This document shows, in pieces, positions 50,730-58,767 of a stretch of DNA of 58,767 bases. Origin of the DNA: Roseibium litorale (GTDB taxonomy: Bacteria > Pseudomonadota > Alphaproteobacteria > Rhizobiales > Stappiaceae); the NCBI RefSeq assembly GCF_014842915.1, contig NZ_JACYXI010000019.1, positions 1 through 58,767 on the forward strand, written 5' to 3'. Numbering within the stretch: position 1 is the first letter of the stretch; every line of letters starts with the position of its first letter. Below the pieces are notes generated by a model. It saw nothing but the letters and a program-made list of their open reading frames with translations. It was not told the DNA's origin and made no database searches. Made by a program: the position numbers and the translations under genes.

Positions 50730-53660
50730 ATGCTTGAGAAGACCTACGACGCGGCGAGCGTTGAACCGCGGATCTATGAAACCTGGGAAAAGGCGGAAGC
50801 CTTCAAGGCTGGAGCCGGCGCCAAGGAAGGCGCGGACGCCTTTACCATCGTGATCCCGCCGCCGAACGTGACCGGGTCCCTGCACATGGGCCATGCGCTC
50901 AACAACACGCTGCAGGACATTCTGATCCGCTGGAAGCGCATGCAGGGCTATGACGTTCTGTGGCAGCCGGGCACCGACCACGCGGGCATTGCGACCCAGA
51001 TGGTGGTCGAGCGGGAGTTGGCCGCTAACCAGCAGCCGGGCCGCCGGGAAATGGGCCGAGAAGCCTTTGTCGAGCGGGTCTGGGAACAGAAGCGCAAGTC
51101 CGAAGGCACGATTCTTGGACAGCTCAAGCGCCTTGGTGCTTCCTGCGACTGGAGCCGGACCGAGTTCACCATGTCGCCGAACCTGTCGGCGGCTGTGCTG
51201 AAGGTCTTTGTCGACCTTTACAATGAAGGTCTGATCTACCGCTCCAAGCGCCTGGTGAACTGGGACCCGAAGTTCGAAACGGCGATCTCCGATCTTGAAG
51301 TCGAGAACATCGAGTCCGACGGCCACATGTGGCACTTCAAGTATCCGCTCGCTGGCGGTGAAACCTACGAGTATGTCGAGAAGGACGAGGAGGGGAACGT
51401 CACCCTTCGCGAGACCCGCGACTATATCTCCATCGCCACTACCCGTCCGGAAACCATGCTGGGTGATGGCGCTGTTGCCGTTCATCCCTCCGATGAGCGC
51501 TATAAGCCAATTATCGGCAAGCTGTGCGAGATCCCGGTTGGCCCGAAAGAGCACCGCCGCCTGATCCCGATCATCACCGACGAGTATCCGGATCCGGCCT
51601 TCGGCTCCGGTGCTGTGAAGATCACCGGCGCCCATGACTTCAACGACAATGGGGTTGCTCAGCGCAACAACATTCCGATGTACCGGTTGATGGACACCAA
51701 AGCCGCCATGCGCTCTGACGGGGCGCCTTACGCGGAAGAAGCGGCGAAGGCGCAGGCGATCATCGAAGGCGCGGCTTTCACCATCAACGAAGTTGATGCG
51801 ATCAACATCGTTCCGGAAGACCTGCGCGGTCTGGACCGCTACGAAGCGCGCAAGCGCGTCATCGATCAGATCACGGCTGAAGGCCTGGCTGTGATGGTGC
51901 CGGCCGATCATCCGGACGTTGCCTGGATGAAGGGCCGTGCGCCTGAGTGGACCGTTGCTGGCAAGGCTGTCGTCCGCCCGCTTGGTGAAGACGAGGAAGC
52001 CCAGGCGCTTCTGCCGATGGTCGAATCCAAGAAGATCATGCAGCCCTATGGTGACCGCTCCAAGGTCGTCATCGAGCCGATGCTGACCGACCAGTGGTTC
52101 GTCGATGCCAAGACCCTTGCGGAACCCGCCCTGAAGGCTGTTCAGGACGGAGAGACGAAGTTCGTTCCGGGCAACTGGGACAAGACCTATTACAACTGGC
52201 TGAACGACATTCAGCCCTGGTGTATCTCGCGTCAGCTTTGGTGGGGCCACCAGATCCCGGTCTGGTATGATGAAGACGGCAAGGAATATTGCGCGGAAAG
52301 CGAAGAGAAGGCCATTGAGATGGCGGGCGGCAAGGCGCTGACCCGCGACGAGGACGTTCTCGACACCTGGTTCTCCTCCGCGCTGTGGCCGTTCTCGACC
52401 CTAGGCTGGCCGAACCAGACGCCGGAACTGGAGCGTTACTACAAGACCGACGTTCTGATCACCGGCTTTGACATCATTTTCTTCTGGGTTGCCCGGATGA
52501 TGATGCAGGGCATCCACTTCATGAAGGAAGTGCCGTTCCATACGGTCTATATCAACTCGATCGTGGTCGACGCCCAGGGCAAGAAGATGTCCAAGTCCGT
52601 CGGCAACGTTCTCGATCCGCTCGACCTTATCGACCGGTTCGGCGCCGATGCGACCCGCTATGCGCTTGCCAGCCAGGAAGTGCAGGGCCGCCGGACACTG
52701 CGCATGTCCGATCAGGCGGCTGAAGGTGGTCAGCGCTTTGCGACCAAACTTTGGAACGCGGCGCGCTTTGCCGAGATGAACGAATGCCGGCGCGTGGCGG
52801 GATTTGATCCGTCCACCACGACCCTGACCCTCAACCGCTGGATTGCGACGGAAGTCGGCAAATGCGCGGCAGAAGTGACCGAGGCTCTGGAAGCCTACCG
52901 CTTCAATGACGCGTCGGGTGCTGTCTACCGCTTCGTCTGGAACACCTATTGCGACTGGTTCCTGGAGCTGGCCAAGCCGGTGTTCAACGGGGATGATGAG
53001 GCTGCAAAGGCCGAGACCCGCGCCACCGCAGCCTGGGCCATGGACGAGATCCTGAAGATCCTCCACCCGTTCATGCCCTTCCTGACGGAAGAACTCTGGG
53101 CGCGAATGGGTGATGCCGGTGTAAAGGCTGACAAGCTGCTGGTCGTGACCGAGTGGCCGCAGGCCGCCGTGTCGGATGAAGAAGCTGCTGACGAGATCAA
53201 CTGGCTAGTCGGTCTCATTTCCGAAATCCGGTCTGTCCGTGCCGAAATGAACATTCCGGCAGGGGCGAAGGTTCAACTGGTCGTGGTTGGCGCCGGTGAT
53301 GTGACCAAGGCCCGGATCGCCACCCATGAGGCTGCGATTCAGCGTCTTGCCCGCGCCGAAGGCATTGCCATCGCCGAGGTCGCACCCGCTGGATCTGCTC
53401 AGATCATCGTCGGTGAAGCCACCTTCTGCATTCCGCTGGAAGGTGTCATCGACCTTGCTGCTGAACAGGCCCGGTTGAGCAAGGATGCCGGCAAGCTGGA
53501 AGCTGAAATCTCCAAGATCGAGAAGAAGCTTTCCAACCCCGGCTTCCTGGCAAAGGCCCCTGAAGAGGTGGTCGACGGCGAAAAGGAAAAGATCGCGGAA
53601 GCCCAGGGCAAGCTGGACAAGATCAAGGTTGCGCTCAGCCGTCTTGCCGAGATCGGCTGA
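50730..53660 (+). CDS. valS: Valyl-tRNA synthetase
   Basis: The start is ATG 50730 (MLEKTYDAASVEPRIYETWE), which removes about 60 unsupported upstream codons; 976 residues. The class I signature PPNVTGSLHMGHALNNTLQD (HMGH form of HIGH) and KKMSKSVGNVLDP are present, with the CP1 editing domain (about 200-440) and the C-terminal coiled-coil tRNA arm (about 900-970, EQARLSKDAGKLEAEISKIE). It charges tRNA-Val and is essential. Confidence 0.97.
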   Translation: MLEKTYDAASVEPRIYETWEKAEAFKAGAGAKEGADAFTIVIPPPNVTGSLHMGHALNNTLQDILIRWKRMQGYDVLWQPGTDHAGIATQMVVERELAANQQPGRREMGREAFVERVWEQKRKSEGTILGQLKRLGASCDWSRTEFTMSPNLSAAVLKVFVDLYNEGLIYRSKRLVNWDPKFETAISDLEVENIESDGHMWHFKYPLAGGETYEYVEKDEEGNVTLRETRDYISIATTRPETMLGDGAVAVHPSDERYKPIIGKLCEIPVGPKEHRRLIPIITDEYPDPAFGSGAVKITGAHDFNDNGVAQRNNIPMYRLMDTKAAMRSDGAPYAEEAAKAQAIIEGAAFTINEVDAINIVPEDLRGLDRYEARKRVIDQITAEGLAVMVPADHPDVAWMKGRAPEWTVAGKAVVRPLGEDEEAQALLPMVESKKIMQPYGDRSKVVIEPMLTDQWFVDAKTLAEPALKAVQDGETKFVPGNWDKTYYNWLNDIQPWCISRQLWWGHQIPVWYDEDGKEYCAESEEKAIEMAGGKALTRDEDVLDTWFSSALWPFSTLGWPNQTPELERYYKTDVLITGFDIIFFWVARMMMQGIHFMKEVPFHTVYINSIVVDAQGKKMSKSVGNVLDPLDLIDRFGADATRYALASQEVQGRRTLRMSDQAAEGGQRFATKLWNAARFAEMNECRRVAGFDPSTTTLTLNRWIATEVGKCAAEVTEALEAYRFNDASGAVYRFVWNTYCDWFLELAKPVFNGDDEAAKAETRATAAWAMDEILKILHPFMPFLTEELWARMGDAGVKADKLLVVTEWPQAAVSDEEAADEINWLVGLISEIRSVRAEMNIPAGAKVQLVVVGAGDVTKARIATHEAAIQRLARAEGIAIAEVAPAGSAQIIVGEATFCIPLEGVIDLAAEQARLSKDAGKLEAEISKIEKKLSNPGFLAKAPEEVVDGEKEKIAEAQGKLDKIKVALSRLAEIG

Positions 53661-53671
53661 CCACTTGAGAA

Positions 53672-53722
53672 AAGGAATAAGGCCCGGCGGAGATCTTGTC
53701 TTTTCCGGGCCTTATTCCGATG
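53672..53722 (+). terminator. Intrinsic terminator after valS
   Basis: GGAATAAGGCCCGG and CCGGGCCTTATTCC pair perfectly over 14 bp around a 17-base loop. There is no long T run, so it may act as an mRNA 3'-end hairpin or on both strands. Confidence 0.7.
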
Positions 53723-53765
53723 CTACCGACCTCGACATGGTGACCAACCGGCAGACTGAGATTCG

Positions 53766-54323
53766 ATGCGGCTTCACGAGATGAGCAAGACAATGCGGCC
53801 TTTCCTCAAGACCCAGACACTGATGGCTGGCCTTCTTGGGCTTTCTCTGGCTCTCGGATTTCCGGGGAGTGCGGCGCAGGCCGATGATGTCATAGAGAAC
53901 CCGGTCGCGGTCTTCTCCGGTCTCGACAAGATCACAGGCCGGATCATTTCCTTCGACGTCTATGTTGGCGAGACGGTCCAGTTCGGCGCGCTGCAGGTCA
54001 CCCCTAAGGTCTGCCACACGCGCCCGGCAACGGAAAACCCGCTGACGGTCGGCTTTGTTCAGGTGGATGAAATCACCCTCAACAATGAGGTCCGGCGGAT
54101 CTTCTCCGGCTGGATGTATGCCGCAAGCCCCGGCCTGTCGGGCGTCGAGCATCCTGTCTATGACGTCTGGCTGACGGACTGCAAGACCTCGTCCTCCGTT
54201 CCGCCCCCCGCCAATTACGACGGCCCTCCTGTGAGCCAGGAGACGCCCGCTGACCAGGACCCGCTTGCGGGCCCGGATGATGGCAGCCAAGGCGGCCTCA
54301 AGGTTCCCGCCGCCAAGCCGTGA
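53766..54323 (+). CDS. DUF2155 exported protein
   Basis: The 185-residue protein carries an N-terminal signal peptide (MRLHEMSKTMRPFLKTQTLM then AGLLGLSLALGFPGSAAQA). The DUF2155 domain follows, with NPVAVFSGLDKITGRIISFD, GALQVTPKVC and VRRIFSGWMYAASPGLSGVE. The C-terminus is Pro-rich. The family is periplasmic, conserved in alphaproteobacteria, and of unknown role. A later Met (53781) could be the start. Confidence 0.9.
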   Translation: MRLHEMSKTMRPFLKTQTLMAGLLGLSLALGFPGSAAQADDVIENPVAVFSGLDKITGRIISFDVYVGETVQFGALQVTPKVCHTRPATENPLTVGFVQVDEITLNNEVRRIFSGWMYAASPGLSGVEHPVYDVWLTDCKTSSSVPPPANYDGPPVSQETPADQDPLAGPDDGSQGGLKVPAAKP

Positions 54324-54345
54324 TTGAGAGAAGTGAAACTATGTA

Positions 54346-54371
54346 GCGCAGTTCGTGTCACGAAACTGCGC
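54346..54371. repeat. Palindrome between the DUF2155 gene and the next gene
   Basis: GCGCAGTT and AACTGCGC form perfect arms around a ten-base centre that itself pairs partly (CGTG...CACG). There is no T run. It could be an operator for the downstream gene or a transcript-end hairpin. Confidence 0.55.
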
Positions 54372-54421
54372 GTCTCACGTCTACGTGTGGAGATGGTTCT
54401 CCAACAGATGTGAGGCTGAAA

Positions 54422-55669
54422 ATGCAATATGTGAGCTATCCAAGCGACGATGCCAACTTTGCGGACACGTTAGCCACGATCAAGCAGCGGATGGACCGCC
54501 GGCTGAAGGGGGCAGACGATCTCTGCAATCCGCTCCTTTCGCCCTTTCTTCAGAGGGAAGATCTGGACAAGCTGATTTGCAACTCTGCTGAGGCGCTTGA
54601 TTTTTCGGCCCTTGTCTTCGGTTTTAAGGGAGGGCCTGATCCAGCGGGGCTGTATCCGCTTCAAAGTCTTTCCGCTTCAACCCAGACCGGGCGGATCTAT
54701 CACGTGGGATCAGCGATTCCGGTGCCAAAGGCCTTGGCAACGCAGATATTGCCGTTCAACAACATGGCAAATTTCAAGGCTGTCACGACCTACTACGCGA
54801 GGGCTGCGATCGCGCAGAGTGACAAGGATCTTCGCTACAAGCGCAGGCTCGTCGCCTTTTTCATCGAGTACACGACCGAACTTGGGCAAGCCCGGAATCT
54901 GATCATTTGTTCGGACAAGACCAAGTTTGCCACCATCGATGTCATCAACAAGAGCGCCGATGAAGTGAAAGCAGCCTGTCTTGCCATTGTCTCTGAGTAC
55001 AACCAGAAGAACAAAGACTATATTATAGACTACGAGGTGAACGATGTTTCTTTGAACTTCTATCCCTTGAGTCCTGACAAGAAGACAGAGATTTCCAACA
55101 TTTCCTATCGTGAGGTGAGCGGCCAGTCGAACCAGTACATTTCCAATCTGGGGCTGGTTTCAACTGTCAAGCTTTCCTCGAGTGACCTTGTTCCTGATGA
55201 GGGTGTTCAGGCTATCTCATTCCAGATCCCATATTCGCCGAACTTTTCGGGACAGGATCTAGCGATCGAGATGGAGGATTCAAGCCTGTGGAGCTATCGC
55301 AGCCTTGTTGCTTCGGTGAAGAAAAGTGATTTCTCCGTAGCCATTCCGAGCTTCACCCTAACGGCCGCCTCTAGTGCAAGCGTGGCAATCGGCCAAATCG
55401 CTGGCTATACCTATTCCAACTCACGCAGCCAGGAAGTGGAGAACAAGAAGGAGAAGAACTCAAAGAAGACTTTCAAGATCACAATTGGTGCCGGCGGCTA
55501 CGTTGCCGACACGCTTTTGCAGTCTGGAAGCTTTGAACTTTCTTCGACCATCACCTTGCTGGGAGCGCAGGACAAGGAAATTGTGACCTTGTCTGTTCCC
55601 TTGAGTGTTCCCGGCTTCGGGGCAACCAATGAGAATGATCTCGTGCAGGCCGTTCTAGAGACGATCTGA
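54422..55669 (+). CDS. Protein of unknown function (415 aa)
   Basis: The ATG at 54422 has GAGG six bases upstream. The protein is soluble-looking, with no signal peptide. It is helical at the start (DANFADTLATIKQRMDRRLK) and largely beta-rich afterwards, with many Ser, Lys and Asn residues. The segment SYREVSGQSNQYISNLGLVS and the C-terminal FKITIGAGGYVADTLLQSGS suggest a folded beta-sandwich. I recognise no domain. It lies between conserved housekeeping genes, and its base composition is somewhat lower in GC than theirs, so it may be a genus-specific insertion. Confidence 0.7.
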   Translation: MQYVSYPSDDANFADTLATIKQRMDRRLKGADDLCNPLLSPFLQREDLDKLICNSAEALDFSALVFGFKGGPDPAGLYPLQSLSASTQTGRIYHVGSAIPVPKALATQILPFNNMANFKAVTTYYARAAIAQSDKDLRYKRRLVAFFIEYTTELGQARNLIICSDKTKFATIDVINKSADEVKAACLAIVSEYNQKNKDYIIDYEVNDVSLNFYPLSPDKKTEISNISYREVSGQSNQYISNLGLVSTVKLSSSDLVPDEGVQAISFQIPYSPNFSGQDLAIEMEDSSLWSYRSLVASVKKSDFSVAIPSFTLTAASSASVAIGQIAGYTYSNSRSQEVENKKEKNSKKTFKITIGAGGYVADTLLQSGSFELSSTITLLGAQDKEIVTLSVPLSVPGFGATNENDLVQAVLETI

Positions 55670-56341
55670 CGTGACCTTGTCCAGCACCGCGATCACTTCC
55701 TCTCCGGTGACCTGCGGGGGCAGGGCGAAGAAGTCGCCTTCCTCCCGCAGGGCATCGTCGAGCAGGTCAGAATAGATATCCCGGCTGATCTCGATGGTGC
55801 CGAAGCGGGCGAGGTGCTCGGTCAGGAACTGGGTGTCGAGCAGTCTGTAGCTGCCCGCAATCAGGCGGGCCACCAGATGGGTGAGGCAGATCTTGGACGC
55901 GTCAGTGACACGGGTGAACATGCTCTCGCCAAAGAACACGCCATTGAGGCTGATGCCATAAAGGCCGCCTGCCAGCTCGCCGTCGTGCCAGGCTTCGACG
56001 GTGTGGCAGTAGCCTTGCTCGAACAAGGCTCCGTAGAGGCGGCGGATTTCGCTGTTGATCCAGGTCTGGGGCCTGTCCGGCCCGCTGCCGGCGCAGCCAT
56101 CGATGACGCCCTTGAAATCCGTGTCGACGCGGATCTCGAACTTGTCCGAGCGCAGGGTGCGCTTGAGACGCTTGGGCAGATGGAAATGATTGAGAGGAAG
56201 GATGCCGCGCAGTTCCGGCTCGATCCAGAACAGGGTGTCATCTTCGGCGGATTCCGCCATGGGGAACAGGCCGCAGGCATATGCTTTGAGCAACACCTGC
56301 GGCGTGATTTCCAGAAGGATGTCGTCGCTATGACTTGCCAT
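55655..56341 (-). CDS. aat: Leucyl/phenylalanyl-tRNA-protein transferase
   Basis: The 228-residue enzyme adds Leu or Phe to N-terminal Lys/Arg of proteins, marking them for ClpS-ClpAP. The family blocks LLKAYACGLFPMAESAEDDT, LFWIEPELRGILPL, TWINSEIRRLYGALFEQGYC, and GVFFGESMFTRVTDASKICL are present. It overlaps the preceding convergent gene by 15 bp. Confidence 0.95.
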   Translation of the reverse strand: MASHSDDILLEITPQVLLKAYACGLFPMAESAEDDTLFWIEPELRGILPLNHFHLPKRLKRTLRSDKFEIRVDTDFKGVIDGCAGSGPDRPQTWINSEIRRLYGALFEQGYCHTVEAWHDGELAGGLYGISLNGVFFGESMFTRVTDASKICLTHLVARLIAGSYRLLDTQFLTEHLARFGTIEISRDIYSDLLDDALREEGDFFALPPQVTGEEVIAVLDKVTSDRL

Positions 56342-56393
56342 TCTTCAGGCCATTCATCCGGTCACTTTTCGGGACTGACCCTGTCGGTCGGTC

Positions 56394-57734
56394 CTATTTT
56401 GCTTCCAGATACTTTTCCAGCCAATGAATATCGTACTGGCCGTTGGCAATATCCTGGTTGTCCACCAGATCGCGGAACAGCGGGATGGTGGTCTTGATCT
56501 CGTCCACGACGAACTCGTCCAGGCAGCGGCGCAGACGCATCATGCATTCCACGCGGTTGCGGCCATGCACGATCAGCTTGCCGATGAGACTGTCGTAATA
56601 GGGCGGGATCTTGTAGCCCTGATAGACACCGCTGTCGACGCGCACGCCGAGACCTCCCGGCGGGTGGTAGTAGGTGATCGTGCCGGGTGATGGCGCGAAG
56701 GTGCGTGGGTCTTCGGCATTGATACGGCATTCGATGGCATGACCTTCGAAGGTGATGTCCTCCTGGGTCATGTCCAGCGAGCCGCCGGCTGCAATGCGGA
56801 TCTGCTCGTTGACCAGATCGATGCCGGTGATCATTTCCGTTACCGGATGTTCCACCTGAAGGCGGGTGTTCATTTCGATGAAATAGAACTCGCCGTTTTC
56901 ATAGAGGAATTCGATCGTGCCGACGCCGCGGTACTTGAGCTTGCGCATGGCGCTGGCCACGATCTCGCCGATCTTCTCGCGCTGTTCCTTGTTCAGGCAG
57001 GGCGAGGGGGCTTCTTCCAGAACCTTCTGGTGGCGGCGCTGCAGGGAGCAGTCGCGCTCACCGAGGTGAACTGCATTGCCCTTGCCATCGCCCAGAACCT
57101 GGATCTCGATGTGGCGCGGCTTGCCGAGATACTTCTCCATATAGAGCGCATCGTCGCCAAAGGCGGCCTTGGCTTCCGCACGGGCGGTGGAGAGGGCGTT
57201 GTCCAGATCGGCTTCGGTCTTGGCGACCTTCATGCCGCGGCCGCCGCCGCCTGCTGCCGCCTTCACGAGAACCGGGTAGCCGATCTCGCGGGCGATCGCA
57301 TGGGCATCGTCCTGCGGGGTCACAGCGCCATCGGAGCCGGGAACAACCGGGATGCCGAGATCCTTGGCCGTCTGTTTGGCCTGGATCTTGTCACCCATGA
57401 TCCGGATATGCTCGGAGGTCGGGCCGATAAAGACGATGTTGTGCGCTTCCAGGATCTCGGCGAACTTGGCGTTCTCCGACAGGAAACCGTATCCCGGGTG
57501 GACAGCGTCCGCACCAGTGATTTCACACGCAGCTAGAAGCTGGGGAATGTTCAGGTAGCTGTCGCGGGCAGCGGGCGGTCCGATGCAGACGCTTTCGTCT
57601 GCCAGGCGCACGTGCATGGCGTTCGCATCCGCCGTCGAATGGACCGCCACCGTTGAAATGCCCAGCTCCTTGCAAGCGCGCAGGATGCGGAGGGCAATCT
57701 CACCACGGTTGGCAATGAGGATCTTGGAGAACAT
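56394..57734 (-). CDS. accC: Biotin carboxylase of acetyl-CoA carboxylase
   Basis: Starting at the ATG at 57734 ([20 protein letters not shown]), 446 residues, the usual length. The ATP-grasp features [60 protein letters not shown] and [15 protein letters not shown] are intact. It carboxylates biotin on AccB in the first step of fatty acid synthesis. Confidence 0.97.
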   Translation of the reverse strand: MFSKILIANRGEIALRILRACKELGISTVAVHSTADANAMHVRLADESVCIGPPAARDSYLNIPQLLAACEITGADAVHPGYGFLSENAKFAEILEAHNIVFIGPTSEHIRIMGDKIQAKQTAKDLGIPVVPGSDGAVTPQDDAHAIAREIGYPVLVKAAAGGGGRGMKVAKTEADLDNALSTARAEAKAAFGDDALYMEKYLGKPRHIEIQVLGDGKGNAVHLGERDCSLQRRHQKVLEEAPSPCLNKEQREKIGEIVASAMRKLKYRGVGTIEFLYENGEFYFIEMNTRLQVEHPVTEMITGIDLVNEQIRIAAGGSLDMTQEDITFEGHAIECRINAEDPRTFAPSPGTITYYHPPGGLGVRVDSGVYQGYKIPPYYDSLIGKLIVHGRNRVECMMRLRRCLDEFVVDEIKTTIPLFRDLVDNQDIANGQYDIHWLEKYLEAK

Positions 57735-57747
57735 GCCGGGGCGCCCC

Positions 57748-58242
57748 TTACTCAACGATGATGAGCGGTTCGCCGAATTCGACCGGCTGCGCATCAGACA
57801 CGAGAATTTCCTTCACGGTGCCGGACTTGGACGCCGGGATGTGGTTCATGGTCTTCATGGCTTCGATGATCAGGATCGTCTGACCTTCGCTGACCTTGTC
57901 GCCAACCTGAATATAGGGGCGGGCGCCCGGTTCCGGGGAGAGATAAGCGGTGCCGACCATCGGGGAGGTAATGGAACCCGGATGCGGGCCGGAGGCTGCT
58001 GCAGGAGCGGCAGCCGGGGCCGCTGCAACGGGAGCTGCGGCCGGGGCAGCAGCGGCAACGGGTGCTGCGGCCGGGGCAGCAGCGGCAACGGGTGCTGCGA
58101 CGGTCACCGGCTGAACCTGACGGGCAACCCGGATCCGCACATCAGCCTGCTCGACTTCGATTTCGCTGAGGTTCGTCTCATCCAGCAGGATGGCGAGGTC
58201 GCGGATCAGGTCCGTGTCAAATTTCTTGTTTTCTTTCGACAT
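57748..58242 (-). CDS. accB: Biotin carboxyl carrier protein
   Basis: The start at 58242 ([20 protein letters not shown]) gives 164 residues. An Ala/Pro-rich linker with three tandem AAAPVA-type repeats (about 50-85) joins the N-terminal helix to the biotinyl domain, with [20 protein letters not shown] and the biotin Lys in [10 protein letters not shown]. The motif is EAMKTMN instead of the commoner EAMKMMN. It precedes accC by 13 bp. Confidence 0.96.
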   Translation of the reverse strand: MSKENKKFDTDLIRDLAILLDETNLSEIEVEQADVRIRVARQVQPVTVAAPVAAAAPAAAPVAAAAPAAAPVAAAPAAAPAAASGPHPGSITSPMVGTAYLSPEPGARPYIQVGDKVSEGQTILIIEAMKTMNHIPASKSGTVKEILVSDAQPVEFGEPLIIVE

Positions 58243-58640
58243 TCCACTCGGCTTTCGTCTTTGGGCCACGAGTGCCGGGCCTGGCCTGACCGGAAAGAAG
58301 TCCGGCATAAGGCTTTTCCGTGCTCCTTAGGCTTGGCCAAGGGCGCGGACCGGCGTCGGGTCTCACGACAGATAAGCTGCCCCAGGCCAGGTCTGGCTCA
58401 CGGGGCAACTGTCAATCTCAAGGGTCCGGCGCCGAGGTCCCCAGCGCCGGGTCAGCCACCTTATAGGCATTGAATGAGGCGAGGAAAAGCCCTGTTTGCT
58501 GGAAGCCTTGCGGCTTATCCAGCAAGTTCCGGTCCGAAACCCCTTGATCAGGCTTCCGTTTGCCGCTGTCAGGCGTGCCGGAAGCCGAAGGATCGCGGGC
58601 TGGAGGAGAGGCAGACCCGAACAAGGGAAAGCCGGAGGCG
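58243..58640. other. Non-coding region upstream of accB
   Basis: I see no credible gene. The open frames here lack family-like sequence. The accB-accC promoter should lie in this stretch. In many alphaproteobacteria aroQ precedes accB; it is absent here, and an insertion sequence begins near 58640. Confidence 0.5.
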
Positions 58641-58767
58641 CAGACTGCTGACAAACCCGTAGCATTTGCTTGTGGTTTTTGATTCAGTGTCTTTATGTTG
58701 AAGAAGCCCGGCCCCGCCCAGACAGCGCTCGAGATTGTGACGCTCGATCAGCTTGTTCCCAAAGATC
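58640..58767 (+). mobile_element. IS1182-like element, left part
   Basis: The sequence from about 58638 (CAGACTGCTGACAAACCCG) to the transposase start looks like an insertion-sequence end. The element continues beyond the window, so its boundaries cannot be checked. Confidence 0.5.
58695..58767 (+). CDS. Transposase, partial N-terminus (IS1182-like)
   Basis: From ATG 58695 the first 24 residues read MLKKPGPAQTALEIVTLDQL then VPKD before the window ends. This resembles the start of IS1182-family DDE transposases, in which a Val-Pro-x-Asp motif follows a short leader. Confidence 0.6.
   Translation, partial: MLKKPGPAQTALEIVTLDQLVPKD

Noticed and set aside
58021..58100. GC-rich repeated sequence in accB as a mobile repeat
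   Set aside because: It is the Ala/Pro-rich linker of the biotin carrier protein, where short internal duplications are usual.
1..58767. CRISPR arrays or rRNA genes
   Set aside because: I saw no evenly spaced direct repeats with unique spacers and no rRNA-like sequence in the window.

Overview
The window looks like a chromosomal segment of an alphaproteobacterium of the Hyphomicrobiales type, perhaps Stappiaceae (Labrenzia/Roseibium-like). Supporting signs are the moderately high GC, the tolC - popZ - valS order, aat next to accC-accB, an aerobic-type cobalamin cluster (cobW-cobN-cobO) and alphaproteobacterial palindromic intergenic repeats. The genus is an inference.

Left flank (1-1117): the end of an IS21-like element abuts the 3' part of a truncated gene whose product resembles the nuclease-like tail of large defence proteins.

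Prophage (1118-34814): a complete-looking, about 33.7 kb siphovirus-type prophage lies between 21-bp direct repeats (attL 1118-1138, attR 34794-34814). The right copy is the 3' end of a tRNA-Asn gene, and the tyrosine integrase sits beside it. Repeats of the unit GTGCCCTAAAA lie just inside both ends and look like integrase arm sites. In order it holds: a DUF4062 cargo gene; a leftward early operon led by an unusually long GapR-like protein; a luxR-luxI quorum-sensing pair; a 49-codon gene; a CI-like repressor facing a Cro-like gene; replication/regulation genes; an AT-rich gene for an exported protein; lambda-like terminase, connector and portal genes; a protease-capsid fusion; tail genes with a canonical -1 frameshift; a tail-tip block like that of gene transfer agents (GTA); a lysis cassette; and a defence-type reverse transcriptase.

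The most notable part is 4300-6600. One palindromic operator (TCACCT-N4-AGGTGA) occurs four times: twice between cI and cro, once over the luxR ribosome binding site, and once before the gapR operon. A different 13-bp element stands at nearly equal distance before luxI and before the 49-codon gene. The 49-residue product resembles the C-terminal tail of the CI-like repressor. Together these suggest a prophage that makes and senses its own acyl-homoserine lactone and uses a small repressor-tail mimic to switch to lysis. This is inference and has not been tested.

Right flank (34815-58767) is ordinary chromosome: a cobalamin riboswitch ahead of cobU-cobW-cobN-cobO-GNAT-cobQ, then convergent cobC-cobD and a DUF938 methyltransferase; tRNA-Cys; a Pcm-like methyltransferase; tolC-like, popZ, valS and DUF2155 genes; an unrecognised 415-residue protein; aat, accC and accB on the minus strand; and the first bases of an IS1182-like transposase at the window edge.
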